In this document: positions 1-8,096 of the stretch, in pieces
Numbering within the stretch: the first letter of the stretch is position 1
How the letters are laid out: every line of letters begins with the position of its first letter
Source: Campylobacteraceae bacterium
GTDB taxonomy: Bacteria > Campylobacterota > Campylobacteria > Campylobacterales > Sulfurovaceae
Assembly (NCBI GenBank): GCA_027100635.1
Contig: JAMOOQ010000016.1
Coordinates: 1 to 54,750 of the forward strand
DNA: 54,750 bases
Direction of reading: 5' to 3'
The notes under the pieces: model-generated
Seen by the model: only the letters and a program-made list of their open reading frames with translations
The model's database searches: none
What the model was told of the DNA's origin: nothing
Position numbers and translations under genes: made by a program

Positions 1-122
1 CTAGATGCCCTAACTTTTTTGTTTTTATTTTATTTATTTTTGTAAAACAGATGGTATATTCCTAATATATATATTTATTTCTTATTATATTACTTTAAGT
101 TTATAGGGGTGATGAATGTCAG
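1..122 (-). mobile_element. IS1634-family insertion sequence, outer end (partial)
   Basis: Read on the minus strand from 122 down, this stretch starts with the terminal repeat GACATTCATCACCCCTATAA and continues into an AT-rich leader. It is almost identical to 54627-54750 (opposite orientation) and similar to the left end of the IS at 13181. The element runs off the window at base 1, where codons resembling K-L-G-H-L at the start of an IS1634-type transposase (DUF4277) would begin. The transposase itself is outside the window. Confidence 0.75.
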
Positions 123-521
123 ATTAATGTTTTAGATAAAACTACAGGTCTTACATGGCAAGATATTAAAAGAAATAGCGATACTAAGCATACTCTAAGT
201 GATGCACAAGCATATTGTTCTGATTTAGGTAATTCATGGAGGTTACCTGCAAGAGAGGAGTTATCTTCGTTAGTTGATTATGGTAATTACAAACCTGCTA
301 TGGATAAGATTTTTCTACATACAGCATCAGCGTCTTATTGGTCAAATAGCACAAGTCAAACCAATGATAAAAATGGTTGGGTTGTGAATTTTGAGTATGG
401 TACAGAAACAACAAGTTCTAAAACAACAGAAAATTTTGTGCGATGTGTAAAAAGTAATACAACTCCAGTAGCAAATGCAGGGGAAGACCAAATATTAAAA
501 GAGGGTGATATATATAGTTAA
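123..521 (+). pseudogene. DUF1566 (Lcl_C) domain protein, 5'-truncated by IS and frameshifted
   Basis: The frame is open from the IS junction and encodes one complete DUF1566/Lcl C-terminal domain: KTTGLTWQD, an AYC Cys, WRLPAREELSSLVDY, SYW and a closing ENFVRCV. It then enters a PKD-like linker (VANAGEDQILKEGD) and stops at 519-521 because a short (TA)4 tract at about 509-516 shifts the frame. The next open frame continues the same protein, so this is the front part of the gene at 505-1839. The original start and signal peptide were lost to the IS at 1-122. An internal ATG at 300 is not a credible start because it falls mid-domain. Function unknown; the family is typically secreted or surface-exposed. 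Confidence 0.7.
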
Positions 522-1839
522 GCTTTCTGCTAGTAACTCACTTCAACAAAAGTTTATAGACTCTTATGTTTGGTTTGAGGATGGTGTAGAGATAGCAGAG
601 GGTAAAGATGTTGAGATTGATGATTTTAAAGATGGTGAACATGAAATTACTCTTGTTACTACAGATTCAAATGGAGGGACAAAAGAAGATACACTAATTG
701 TTACCGTTACATCTAATAACAAAGAGATGAAACAAACAGGGCAAGAGGCGATTTATAGTAATTATGATGATGGATATTATCAAAAAGGTATTGCTATTAA
801 TTATCAAAAGTTTACAGATTCTATTTTAGACAAAGTTACAGGTTTAAGTTGGAAGTATGATAATGAAGATGATATTGAGAAAAAATCTTGGCAAGATGCG
901 ATTGATTATTGTCGTGATTTAAGTGGTACTTGGAGATTACCAACAAGAGATGAGTTATCAGGGCTTGTTAGATATGATGAGTATAAACCTGCAATTGATG
1001 ATAAATTTGTAAATACAGCCTCTAGTTCTTATTGGTCATTTAGCACAAGTAGAGTATCTTATAGAAGTGCTTGGATTGTAAACTTTGAGTATGGAACAGA
1101 AACAACAAGCTCTAAAACTACAGAAAACTTTGTGCGATGTGTAAATACAAAACTATCTTCATTAGCTCATGCAGGAGAGGATCAAATTGTATTTAGAGGA
1201 GATAAAGTATCTTTATCTGCTAGTGATAGCTCAAACAAAGAACGTATAGAGAGTTATTTATGGCAAAAAGATGGTTCATATATTGGAAATGTAGAAAATA
1301 TTTATGTAACTATTGAAGATGGTGAACATAGTATATCTTTAAAAATTATTGATGAAGATGGAAATGAAGATACAGATAAATCATTAGTGACAATCATTGC
1401 AGATGTAAGTAAAAATCTTAAACAAACAGGACAAGATATTAATTATACCGATTTTGATGATGGATATTATGAAAAAGGTAGAGCATTAAGTTATCAAGAT
1501 AATGGAAATAATATTATTGATGGTGTTTTAGATTTAGAGTGGAGAGATGATAGTGATACAGACTCAATCAAGAAATCTTGGGAAGATGCAAGAGAGTATT
1601 GTAGAAGTTTAGGAGAAAGCTGGAGATTACCAACAAGAGCAGAGTTATCTTCGTTAGTGCATTATGCTAATTACAAACCTGCTATAGATGATAGTTTTGA
1701 CAATACAGCTAGTTCATCTTATTGGTCACTTAGCACAAGCAAAACATCTTATAGAAAAGCGTGGGTGGTAAACTTTGAATATGGAACAGAAACAATAAGC
1801 TCTAAATCAACAGAGAATTTTGTAAGATGTGTAAGGTAG
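505..1839 (+). CDS. Multi-domain DUF1566 (Lcl_C) surface protein, 3' part of a frameshifted gene
   Basis: This is a 444-residue open frame holding the second half of the protein that begins at 123. Order: PKD-like segment (about 5-75), DUF1566 domain (about 85-215, WRLPTRDELSGLV ... ENFVRCV), a second PKD-like segment (about 220-310), and a second DUF1566 domain (about 320-444, WRLPTRAELSSLV ... ENFVRCVR). The ATG at 505 lies inside the TA tract and probably is not a real start; no Shine-Dalgarno sequence precedes it. Domain copies are very similar to each other at DNA level (for example near 395-450, 1095-1145 and 1785-1835), pointing to recent internal duplication. Probably secreted; no enzymatic residues recognised. 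Confidence 0.65.
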   Translation: MIYIVKLSASNSLQQKFIDSYVWFEDGVEIAEGKDVEIDDFKDGEHEITLVTTDSNGGTKEDTLIVTVTSNNKEMKQTGQEAIYSNYDDGYYQKGIAINYQKFTDSILDKVTGLSWKYDNEDDIEKKSWQDAIDYCRDLSGTWRLPTRDELSGLVRYDEYKPAIDDKFVNTASSSYWSFSTSRVSYRSAWIVNFEYGTETTSSKTTENFVRCVNTKLSSLAHAGEDQIVFRGDKVSLSASDSSNKERIESYLWQKDGSYIGNVENIYVTIEDGEHSISLKIIDEDGNEDTDKSLVTIIADVSKNLKQTGQDINYTDFDDGYYEKGRALSYQDNGNNIIDGVLDLEWRDDSDTDSIKKSWEDAREYCRSLGESWRLPTRAELSSLVHYANYKPAIDDSFDNTASSSYWSLSTSKTSYRKAWVVNFEYGTETISSKSTENFVRCVR

Positions 1840-1849
1840 GGCAATCCTT

Positions 1850-1930
1850 ATTTTAGGGTACCCACGAGGGGGATACCCCTACAAAATGGTAATTAGTCGT
1901 AGGGGCAATCCTTTATGGTTGCCCTTTGGA
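1850..1930. repeat. Palindromic intergenic repeat, GGGCAA/TTGCCC family
   Basis: A hairpin at 1901-1925 pairs GGGGCAA with TTGCCC around a TCCTTTATGG loop. It is preceded by TTTTAGGGTACC and a second small palindrome (GGGGGATACCCC). The same combination, TTTTAGGGTACC plus hairpin plus CTTTGG, recurs at 36528-36570, and a diverged hairpin at 39633-39658. The shared flanks mark a dispersed repeat family rather than chance terminators. Confidence 0.6.
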
Positions 1931-1941
1931 ATTATGGTTGG

Positions 1942-1998
1942 TATCGCAATTGGACTTTAGCCTCAGCAAAAGGTGGAGCTAAAGCACCACTTCCGATA
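1942..1998. repeat. Palindromic repeat, CTTTAGCCTC/GGAGCTAAAG family, copy 1
   Basis: CTTTAGCCTC and GGAGCTAAAG form imperfect inverted arms around a roughly 10-base spacer, bounded by ATCGCAATT and ACTTCCGAT. Related copies are at 2510-2560, 28366-28420 (inside a gene) and 39549-39606. This copy lies between two DUF1566 genes. Confidence 0.55.
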
Positions 1999-2033
1999 GC
2001 TTTAAAAAAGTTAAAAAAATAAAAGGAAAGAAA

Positions 2034-2459
2034 ATGAAAAAGATAATATATGGTTTAATGGTGTTAAGCGTTATGGCTCAAGCAGATTTTACAAGAAGCT
2101 CAGCAGGTGTTGTTACAGATAATAAGACTAAGTTAGAGTGGCAAGATGATTATAGTGATAATGATGGAAAGGTTAAATCTGGAGTTTTTAAAGATGCTAT
2201 CACTTATTGTGAAGATTTAAAACTAGATAATGGAGACTGGAGATTGCCAAATATTAATGAGCTTAAATCTCTTATTATAGATAAATTAGCACCTACTATT
2301 GATAGTAAGTTTAAGAATACTAGTACTACTAATTATTATCTAAGTTCTACTACTATTCTTCAACAATATTATGCTAGTTCATATGCTGTATACTTTAAAG
2401 ACGGTAAAGTATCTTCTGCTCGTAAGACTTACTCTAAATATATCCGTTGTGTTCGTTAA
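2034..2459 (+). CDS. Small secreted DUF1566 (Lcl_C) domain protein
   Basis: 141 residues with an N-terminal signal peptide (KKIIYGLMVLSVMAQA) followed by a single DUF1566/Lcl_C domain: SAGVVTDNKTKLEWQDD, an AITYC cysteine, WRLPNINELKSLI, and a terminal YIRCVR. The two conserved cysteines probably form a disulfide in the periplasm or outside the cell. AAAGGAAAGAAA directly precedes the ATG. It is a single-domain relative of the larger protein upstream, separated from it by repeats. No catalytic residues recognised, so the role is unknown. Confidence 0.75.
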   Translation: MKKIIYGLMVLSVMAQADFTRSSAGVVTDNKTKLEWQDDYSDNDGKVKSGVFKDAITYCEDLKLDNGDWRLPNINELKSLIIDKLAPTIDSKFKNTSTTNYYLSSTTILQQYYASSYAVYFKDGKVSSARKTYSKYIRCVR

Positions 2460-2509
2460 TAAATACATATATCGGAATATTCTCACTCCAATATAATTAA
2501 AATATTTAA

Positions 2510-2560
2510 AAGTGGTGCTTAGCTTTACCAAATAGGTGAGGCTGAAGCCGTCACTTCCGA
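2510..2560. repeat. Palindromic repeat, CTTTAGCCTC/GGAGCTAAAG family, copy 2
   Basis: Read on the plus strand, AGTGGTGCTTAGCTTTACC ... GGTGAGGCTGAAGCC ... ACTTCCGA. It is a diverged copy of the repeat at 1942-1998, in opposite orientation, just upstream of the metalloprotease lipoprotein gene. Confidence 0.45.
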
Positions 2561-2611
2561 GTGTTACAAGATGTTAATTAAAAAAATAAGATTTATTAAT
2601 AAAGGGAAAAT

Positions 2612-5600
2612 ATGAGAAAAGAGATATTAAAATGGTTTTTGATAAATGCTATTTTTTTAATTTTTATAGGTTGTTCAGATAGTAATAGTAGTTTAAAACA
2701 TCAAAGAAGTGATGTTATAAAAGTTGATTTGGATAGTACTAATAGCATTATGATTTCAAAAGATAAAAGATATAAATTACGCTCAGATGTAAAACCTGAT
2801 GTAACAATTTTATTTATATATAATGAAGCTTTTTGGGAGTGGTGTAATAAAAATCAAAGCACGGTGGATAGTAAGCTAAACTCTTTGATTGATTATACTA
2901 ATACTGCTTTTAGTAAAAGTGCAATTAATGCAACAATAAGCATCGCTGGTAGCGAGAAGATTACATTTGATTCGGATACGGAAGATAAATTAAAATTACT
3001 AGAAGAAGCACAAGAAAAGATGATAAATCCTGATGATGAACTTTTTAAACTAAGAGAAGAGTATAAAGCAGATGTTGTATTTGTGCTTAGAAAAACTGGT
3101 AATCAATATATTAATAGGATTGTAACAGGAGGAGGAGTAGCTCATCATTCAATTTATGATAGAGAAAATTATCTTCAAATAAGTCCTGATTATGCTATAG
3201 GAATGGCAGATATAGAAACAGAACTAGGAGAAGAAACTTTTGCTCATGAATTAGGACATATATTTGGTTGTCATCATGATGCACAAACAAGAATAGATTA
3301 TGATGAAGGTCTTCAAGAGTATAATAAATATGCTAATGGTTATTGGTTTAAAGCAGATAATAAAAATTTAACCACAATTATGGGATATAATACAGATGGG
3401 CGAATAGGTATACAACATTACTCTAACCCAAATATAGACTATAAAGGTGTAGCTACTGGTATAGCAGGAGATGGTACAGATAGTGCTGATTGTGCAAGAT
3501 TTATAAATTTTTCTGCCCCTTATATTTCTGATTATAGAAAGATTGGACGAATTGGGGCAAATATGCCACCTATTGCAGATGCAGGAGAAAATAAAAGTGT
3601 TGATGAAAAAACAAAAGTAACATTAAATGGTAGTGCAACTGATAGTGATGGAACAGTTGTAAGTTATAAATGGACTCAATATCAAGATGATAAAACTCCA
3701 TCTGTTAAGATTATTAATGCAGATACACCAAATGCATATTTTATGGCTCCAAATGTAGATAAATCTCTTGATTTATATTTTCGTCTAACTGTTATTGATA
3801 ATAGTGGTAATATTTATACAACAGATTATATTAATGTATTAATTAATAATTTACCTGAACCTGTTGCAGATGCAGGAGAAAATAAAAGTGTAGATGAGAA
3901 AACAAAAGTAACATTAAATGGTAGTGCAACTGATAGTGATGGAACTGTTGTAAGTTATAAGTGGAGTCAAATAGAGGGGACATCTGTTGAGATTATTAAT
4001 GCAGATACACCAAATGCATATTTTATTGCTCCTGTGATTGAAAAAGAGGAGATTTTAAAGTTTAAATTAACAGTTACAGATGATGATGGTCAAATAGCTG
4101 AAGATGAGATTATAATTACTTTGCAAGATTTACCAATGGCAGATGCTGGTGATGATGAAAATGTGGATGAGAACATAACAGTATTTTTAAATGGAGAGGG
4201 TAGTTATAGCAAAGAGATTAAAAGTTATAAATGGACTCAAGTGGCTGGTATTATGGTTGATATTATAGATTCTAATAGTTTAGATGCTTCGTTTATTAGC
4301 CCTATGGTTGATGGTGATATGAGATTGAAATTTGAGCTATCTGCTATAGCAGAAGATGGTAAAATTGGTACAGATAAAATCTCTATTATTGTTAAAAACA
4401 GTATTATAAAGAAAGAGATTAAGGTTGATAAAAGTGATTTAGATACCACCTTAACACAACTTATTCAACAAAATGATAATATATTAAATCAAAATCATAC
4501 ACTATTAAATAATTTATTATCAAATTATAATGTAATGGATGAATACTCAGATGATAAATATAACTATAAATATTATATGGTTATTAATCAAAATGATAAA
4601 TTAGGTATATTTTTAATCACAAAAATCAATAATCCTGATTCTAGTTTGGTTAAATCATTGAATATGAAAGAGAATTTTATCATACTAATTGATGCGAATA
4701 GGGAGCAAAAATTGGTGTGGAGTGGTTATGGTGATTATAAGTTAGACCTTAATGAAAAAGCATTTATTACAACTTGGGATACGACTAAAAATGGTGTAAC
4801 GGAATCTAATCAGATTAGAATTAGAACAAATCCAAATGCAAATAAATATGATTATGCAACTGGTAAAGATATTTCATTATATTCATATAACTATAAAATA
4901 GATTGGGGTGATGGTAAAAATGATATAGGTATAACAGATGATATTACTCATACTTATGATTCAGAGGGAAGCTATACAGTTAAAATTACAGGAGTATTTC
5001 CTGCAATATATTTTGAATGGGGAGATTCTGATCACGATAAATTAATTTCTATAGAGCAATGGGGAACGGGAGAGTGGAAAAGTATGAATAATGCTTTTTC
5101 GGGTTGTGAAAATATGGTTGGAAATTTCTTAGATACTCCAAACTTATCTAGCGTAACTGATATGAGTAGTATGTTTCAAGGTGCAACTAGCTTTAATAAA
5201 GATATTAGTAATTGGAATGTTTCTAATGTAAGTGATATGAGTAAGATGTTTGCTAGTAGAAGTAATTTTAGTAACTATATAACAATTGGAGGAAGTAATT
5301 ATAAAAAAACTATTTTTAATCAAGATATTAGTAATTGGGATGTATCTAATGTAATTAATATGTACGCTATGTTTGGTGGTGCTGAAAGTTTTAACCAAGA
5401 TATTAGTAATTGGGATGTATCTAATGTAATTAATATGAGTTATATGTTTAATATGGCTAGAGTATTTAATCAGGATATTGGTAATTGGGATGTTTCTAAT
5501 GTAACAGATATGAGTAGTATGTTTGAGAGTGCAAATATATTTAATCAAGATATAAGTAGTTGGAATGTTTTTAAAGTAAATAATATGGAGGGGATGTTTC

Positions 5601-5872
5601 AATGGGCAACAATCTTTAATCAAGATTTAACTGGTTGGGATGTTTCTAGTGTAACTAATATGGATTATATGTTTTTTAGTGCAAATATGTTTAATAAAGA
5701 TATTAGTAGTTGGAATGTCTTGAATGTAACTTCTATAAATTTTATGTTTCAATGGGCAGGATCATTTAATCAAGATTTAAGTAGATGGAATGTGGATAAT
5801 GTTAAATATCATTATGGTTTTATGAAAGATGTAGGAGGAGATAATGCAGTAGAGCCAATTTGGAATGATTAA
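2612..5872 (+). CDS. Surface lipoprotein: zinc metalloprotease + PKD-like + BspA-type (DUF285) repeats
   Basis: 1086 residues. A hydrophobic leader ends in a lipobox (LIFIGC, Cys about 21). A metalloprotease domain follows with HELGHIFGCHH (His212, Glu213, His216, Gly219, His222) and a later Met in TIMGYN (about 257) as the likely Met-turn, matching zincins of the reprolysin/metzincin type. Three PKD/cadherin-like beta domains start near 318, 413 and 508; the first two are nearly identical at DNA level (3574-3673 and 3866-3965). From about 825 to the end there are tandem 25-residue BspA-like repeats of the form NMSYMF..A..FNQDISNWDVSNV. GGGAAA precedes the start. This suggests an outer-surface protease with adhesive repeats acting on host, prey or matrix protein. 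The target is unknown. Confidence 0.8.
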   Translation: MRKEILKWFLINAIFLIFIGCSDSNSSLKHQRSDVIKVDLDSTNSIMISKDKRYKLRSDVKPDVTILFIYNEAFWEWCNKNQSTVDSKLNSLIDYTNTAFSKSAINATISIAGSEKITFDSDTEDKLKLLEEAQEKMINPDDELFKLREEYKADVVFVLRKTGNQYINRIVTGGGVAHHSIYDRENYLQISPDYAIGMADIETELGEETFAHELGHIFGCHHDAQTRIDYDEGLQEYNKYANGYWFKADNKNLTTIMGYNTDGRIGIQHYSNPNIDYKGVATGIAGDGTDSADCARFINFSAPYISDYRKIGRIGANMPPIADAGENKSVDEKTKVTLNGSATDSDGTVVSYKWTQYQDDKTPSVKIINADTPNAYFMAPNVDKSLDLYFRLTVIDNSGNIYTTDYINVLINNLPEPVADAGENKSVDEKTKVTLNGSATDSDGTVVSYKWSQIEGTSVEIINADTPNAYFIAPVIEKEEILKFKLTVTDDDGQIAEDEIIITLQDLPMADAGDDENVDENITVFLNGEGSYSKEIKSYKWTQVAGIMVDIIDSNSLDASFISPMVDGDMRLKFELSAIAEDGKIGTDKISIIVKNSIIKKEIKVDKSDLDTTLTQLIQQNDNILNQNHTLLNNLLSNYNVMDEYSDDKYNYKYYMVINQNDKLGIFLITKINNPDSSLVKSLNMKENFIILIDANREQKLVWSGYGDYKLDLNEKAFITTWDTTKNGVTESNQIRIRTNPNANKYDYATGKDISLYSYNYKIDWGDGKNDIGITDDITHTYDSEGSYTVKITGVFPAIYFEWGDSDHDKLISIEQWGTGEWKSMNNAFSGCENMVGNFLDTPNLSSVTDMSSMFQGATSFNKDISNWNVSNVSDMSKMFASRSNFSNYITIGGSNYKKTIFNQDISNWDVSNVINMYAMFGGAESFNQDISNWDVSNVINMSYMFNMARVFNQDIGNWDVSNVTDMSSMFESANIFNQDISSWNVFKVNNMEGMFQWATIFNQDLTGWDVSSVTNMDYMFFSANMFNKDISSWNVLNVTSINFMFQWAGSFNQDLSRWNVDNVKYHYGFMKDVGGDNAVEPIWND

Positions 5873-5877
5873 GATTG

Positions 5878-5967
5878 GTAGGGTGCTGTTTTCTAACGCA
5901 CCAAATCTTTAAATAGAAATTATATATTTCAAATTATTACAAATGGTGCGTTAAAAACGCACCCTAC
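5878..5967. repeat. MITE-like element with GTAGGGTGC / GCACCCTAC ends
   Basis: A 90-bp element: GTAGGGTGC-x-GTTTT-x-TAACGCACC at the left and its inverted counterpart GGTGCGTTAAAAACGCACC-CTAC at the right, with each end itself palindromic. The middle is AT-rich with no reading frame. It sits between convergent genes and might also terminate transcription, but it has no clear T-run. Confidence 0.5.
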
Positions 5968-6071
5968 GGTTTACAAAATGTAAATTAAAAATAAAATATA
6001 TTTTTTATAAATATATCTCGGAGGTGGGATTTACAGTTTGACCTAAATTAAATTCCTTTTTTGAGATAGAA

Positions 6072-6584
6072 TTATTTCAATGGATTAGACAATAATTGTT
6101 TTCTAATTTTAGGATCTGCCATAGTTTCTCCCCTTAACATTCTTAATCTCATCTCTTGAAAATCTATAAATTTAGGTTGATTCTTTTCATAAGCACCAAA
6201 TCCATATCCCATAGCAGTTTTATCTACTATAGAGTAATATGCTTTTTTTGCATCTATCCATATTTTACTATCTTTTGAATATATCCAAATATTAACATCT
6301 TTTATATCCACTTGAAGCTTATCAAGCCATAAAATAAAACAACCAGGGTCATCAAAAATATAGGTTCTGCCATCACTAAAAACAACTTGTGAAGCATTAT
6401 CTTTAGTATCAAGCAACATACGGCATTTTGGACATTGTGCATCTTTGGGATCAAATTCAAGAGCATTAAGTTTAGTATTATCTTTACTAAATAGATATTC
6501 AACTAGTGAGGGGTCTTTAGTTTCACAAGATGATAAAAATATCAATACTAAAGAGATAAAAGATATTTTTAATAGAATCTGCAT
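6072..6584 (-). CDS. NosL-like lipoprotein of the cbb3 oxidase operon
   Basis: 170 residues. The N-terminus has a hydrophobic segment and lipobox (LIFLSSC). The core CPKCRMLLDTKDNASQVV followed by YIFDDPGCFILWLD matches the NosL-type metal-binding fold (CxxCxM, with a later Cys). NosL is a copper-binding accessory lipoprotein of nitrous oxide reductase; a member placed after ccoP and fixH suggests copper handling for the cbb3 oxidase. It is the last gene of the minus-strand operon, one base after fixH. No nosZ is in the window, so the copper-delivery role is inferred. Confidence 0.65.
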   Translation of the reverse strand: MQILLKISFISLVLIFLSSCETKDPSLVEYLFSKDNTKLNALEFDPKDAQCPKCRMLLDTKDNASQVVFSDGRTYIFDDPGCFILWLDKLQVDIKDVNIWIYSKDSKIWIDAKKAYYSIVDKTAMGYGFGAYEKNQPKFIDFQEMRLRMLRGETMADPKIRKQLLSNPLK

Positions 6585-7151
6585 CTATAATTCCTTAGGT
6601 TTTAAATATGCTGGAGTTTCAAAATAACCTATTGTATCTTTATAATCAACTCTTAATTGAATTACATATCTACCAGCTTTTTGAACATTTATATTTTGAA
6701 TTTTTATATTCATATCTTTATATTTTATATCTTCAATAAGAATATCATCAACTCTTGTGTGAGGTCTTGTTAATAAAAAAGATATTTTAGCATTATTTAA
6801 AATCTCTATATTGCTATTATTTTTACTATTTATAATAAAATTAAAGTTATTTTCTCCAACTGTCAATTCAACAGGATTTAGTTGTATTCTATTACTATGG
6901 ATATTATTTGTAACTACAATCCTTTTCACATCTACTAAATCTATTTTAAAATTTTTATCAAAAGCCTCTCTTTTCGTTAAAATATCATTAATATTAATAT
7001 CAACCATTTGGTATTTTTGCATTAAAGTATTTGATTCTTGAACAGGCATTGATGAAGCAGATCTAATCGTCCAATAACCTAAAGTAATTGCCATCATCAA
7101 AAAACCAACTATCATATGAGGCCAATATGTTTTCTCTTTCTTATTTATCAT
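6585..7151 (-). CDS. fixH: FixH family protein, cbb3 oxidase accessory factor
   Basis: 188 residues. A cytoplasmic N-terminus (INKKEKTYWPHMIVGF) leads into one membrane helix (about 12-32), then a periplasmic beta-rich domain. The YWPHMIVGFLMMAITLGYWTI opening is typical of FixH proteins, which help assemble cbb3 oxidase, probably with the CcoI copper ATPase. It overlaps the upstream gene by 11 bp and abuts the NosL-like gene, so translation is coupled. It is somewhat longer than a standard FixH, but the family call is good. Confidence 0.7.
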   Translation of the reverse strand: MINKKEKTYWPHMIVGFLMMAITLGYWTIRSASSMPVQESNTLMQKYQMVDININDILTKREAFDKNFKIDLVDVKRIVVTNNIHSNRIQLNPVELTVGENNFNFIINSKNNSNIEILNNAKISFLLTRPHTRVDDILIEDIKYKDMNIKIQNINVQKAGRYVIQLRVDYKDTIGYFETPAYLKPKEL

Positions 7152-7743
7152 CTCTTCTCCTTATAATTATTGGACGAATTAAAAATATCCAAAATACAAA
7201 TAAACTACCTACATAAACTATATATCTGAATATAGCTATTACCTCTTGTGTATCATTTGGAATGGTATTTACTAACTCTATATTTTTATATTTTGCAATC
7301 TGATCGGCTAATTCTGACACACCTTGAACGATACCTACATTATATTTATCCTCTAGTTTATTCTGATCTTGAGATGCTATCACATCTATAAGTTCAGATT
7401 TCACAGTTGATGCGTTATACATTTTAGATAAATCTTCTGAAGAAGAAATTAATCCAACTCTTTTTGAACGAGGTATAAAAATTAATACAACGAATGGCTT
7501 ACTAAAATTACCATCATAACTCTTTACATATTTATATAAATTGGCTTTTTCAGGTAGTTTTTCATTTGTACTAATTGTATAAATATTTATACCTGTTTTA
7601 TCTTTAAGCTCAGAAGATATATTTTCTATTATCTTTATAGCTTTAAAGTTTATAAAATCATCTTTGATTATGTTATTTGAATATAAAAGAGTTTGAAGTA
7701 AAAAAGTAAGCAGGGCAACAGCCCATACTTTACTTTTATTCAT
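7141..7743 (-). CDS. Membrane-anchored TPM-like protein of the cco operon
   Basis: 200 residues: signal-like N-terminus (VWAVALLTFLLQTLLYS), a periplasmic alpha/beta domain (about 25-150), and a C-terminal membrane helix (about 168-190) ending in a basic tail RPIIIRRRDDK. The periplasmic part (IYTISTNEKLPEK, FVVLIFIPRSKRVGLISS) resembles the TPM/YgcG-type fold, but I see no decisive motif. It lies between the microprotein and fixH, overlapping the latter, so a role in oxidase assembly or repair is inferred from position only. Confidence 0.5.
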   Translation of the reverse strand: MNKSKVWAVALLTFLLQTLLYSNNIIKDDFINFKAIKIIENISSELKDKTGINIYTISTNEKLPEKANLYKYVKSYDGNFSKPFVVLIFIPRSKRVGLISSSEDLSKMYNASTVKSELIDVIASQDQNKLEDKYNVGIVQGVSELADQIAKYKNIELVNTIPNDTQEVIAIFRYIVYVGSLFVFWIFLIRPIIIRRRDDK

Positions 7744-7745
7744 GA

Positions 7746-7847
7746 TTAGCTTATATACAGATGATTATCTGTTATAACTGACCATATTGTGATTAATGCC
7801 ATTAAAATCATTCCAGCAGTTAATACTTTATCCATAATTGTTATCAT
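7746..7847 (-). CDS. 33-residue membrane microprotein in the cco operon
   Basis: A 34-codon frame (MITIMDKVLTAGMILM... ending HLYIS) preceded by a perfect AGGAGG seven bases before the ATG. It encodes one hydrophobic helix (about residues 8-26). It fits exactly between the DUF4006 gene (12 bp upstream) and the TPM-like gene (2 bp downstream), leaving no other explanation for the strong Shine-Dalgarno. Very short single-helix subunits are common in cbb3 oxidases (CcoQ, CcoM, CcoH types), so it may be an oxidase-associated peptide. Function not shown. Confidence 0.6.
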   Translation of the reverse strand: MITIMDKVLTAGMILMALITIWSVITDNHLYIS

Positions 7848-7859
7848 TATGATTCCTCC

Positions 7860-8087
7860 TTATTTTGCATCAATAAATGAATACTTAGCATTATCAACAC
7901 TATTAGCTTTAACATTTGTCAAGCTTCCTGTAATTGAACTAGCATCATAATATTTAGTAGCACTATCTTTTTGTACTGCAATACCCCACATAGTTAAAAT
8001 AACTAATATAGTTAATAAAAGTACTGTAGCTATTATCATTCCAGTAATACCATCTAATCCAAATATATTTCTATTTGTTCTTTCCAT
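7860..8087 (-). CDS. DUF4006 family small membrane protein
   Basis: 75 residues: RNIFGLDGITGMIIATVLLL opening with one membrane helix (about 13-36), then a polar periplasmic tail (YYDASSITGSLTNVKANSV). This is the DUF4006 family found next to ccoP in Campylobacterota. AGGAGATAATT precedes the ATG and the gene follows ccoP by 9 bp. Probably an accessory or small subunit of cbb3 oxidase; no biochemical role known to me. Confidence 0.7.
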   Translation of the reverse strand: MERTNRNIFGLDGITGMIIATVLLLTILVILTMWGIAVQKDSATKYYDASSITGSLTNVKANSVDNAKYSFIDAK

Positions 8088-8096
8088 AATTATCTC

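Noticed and set aside
5144-5623. A long minus-strand frame encoding Ile/Thr/His-rich repeats
   Set aside because: It is the antisense shadow of the BspA repeats and has no ribosome site.
5084-5860. CRISPR-like array of regular repeats
   Set aside because: The period is 75 bp and in frame; it encodes 25-residue BspA-type protein repeats with no constant repeat or unique spacer structure.
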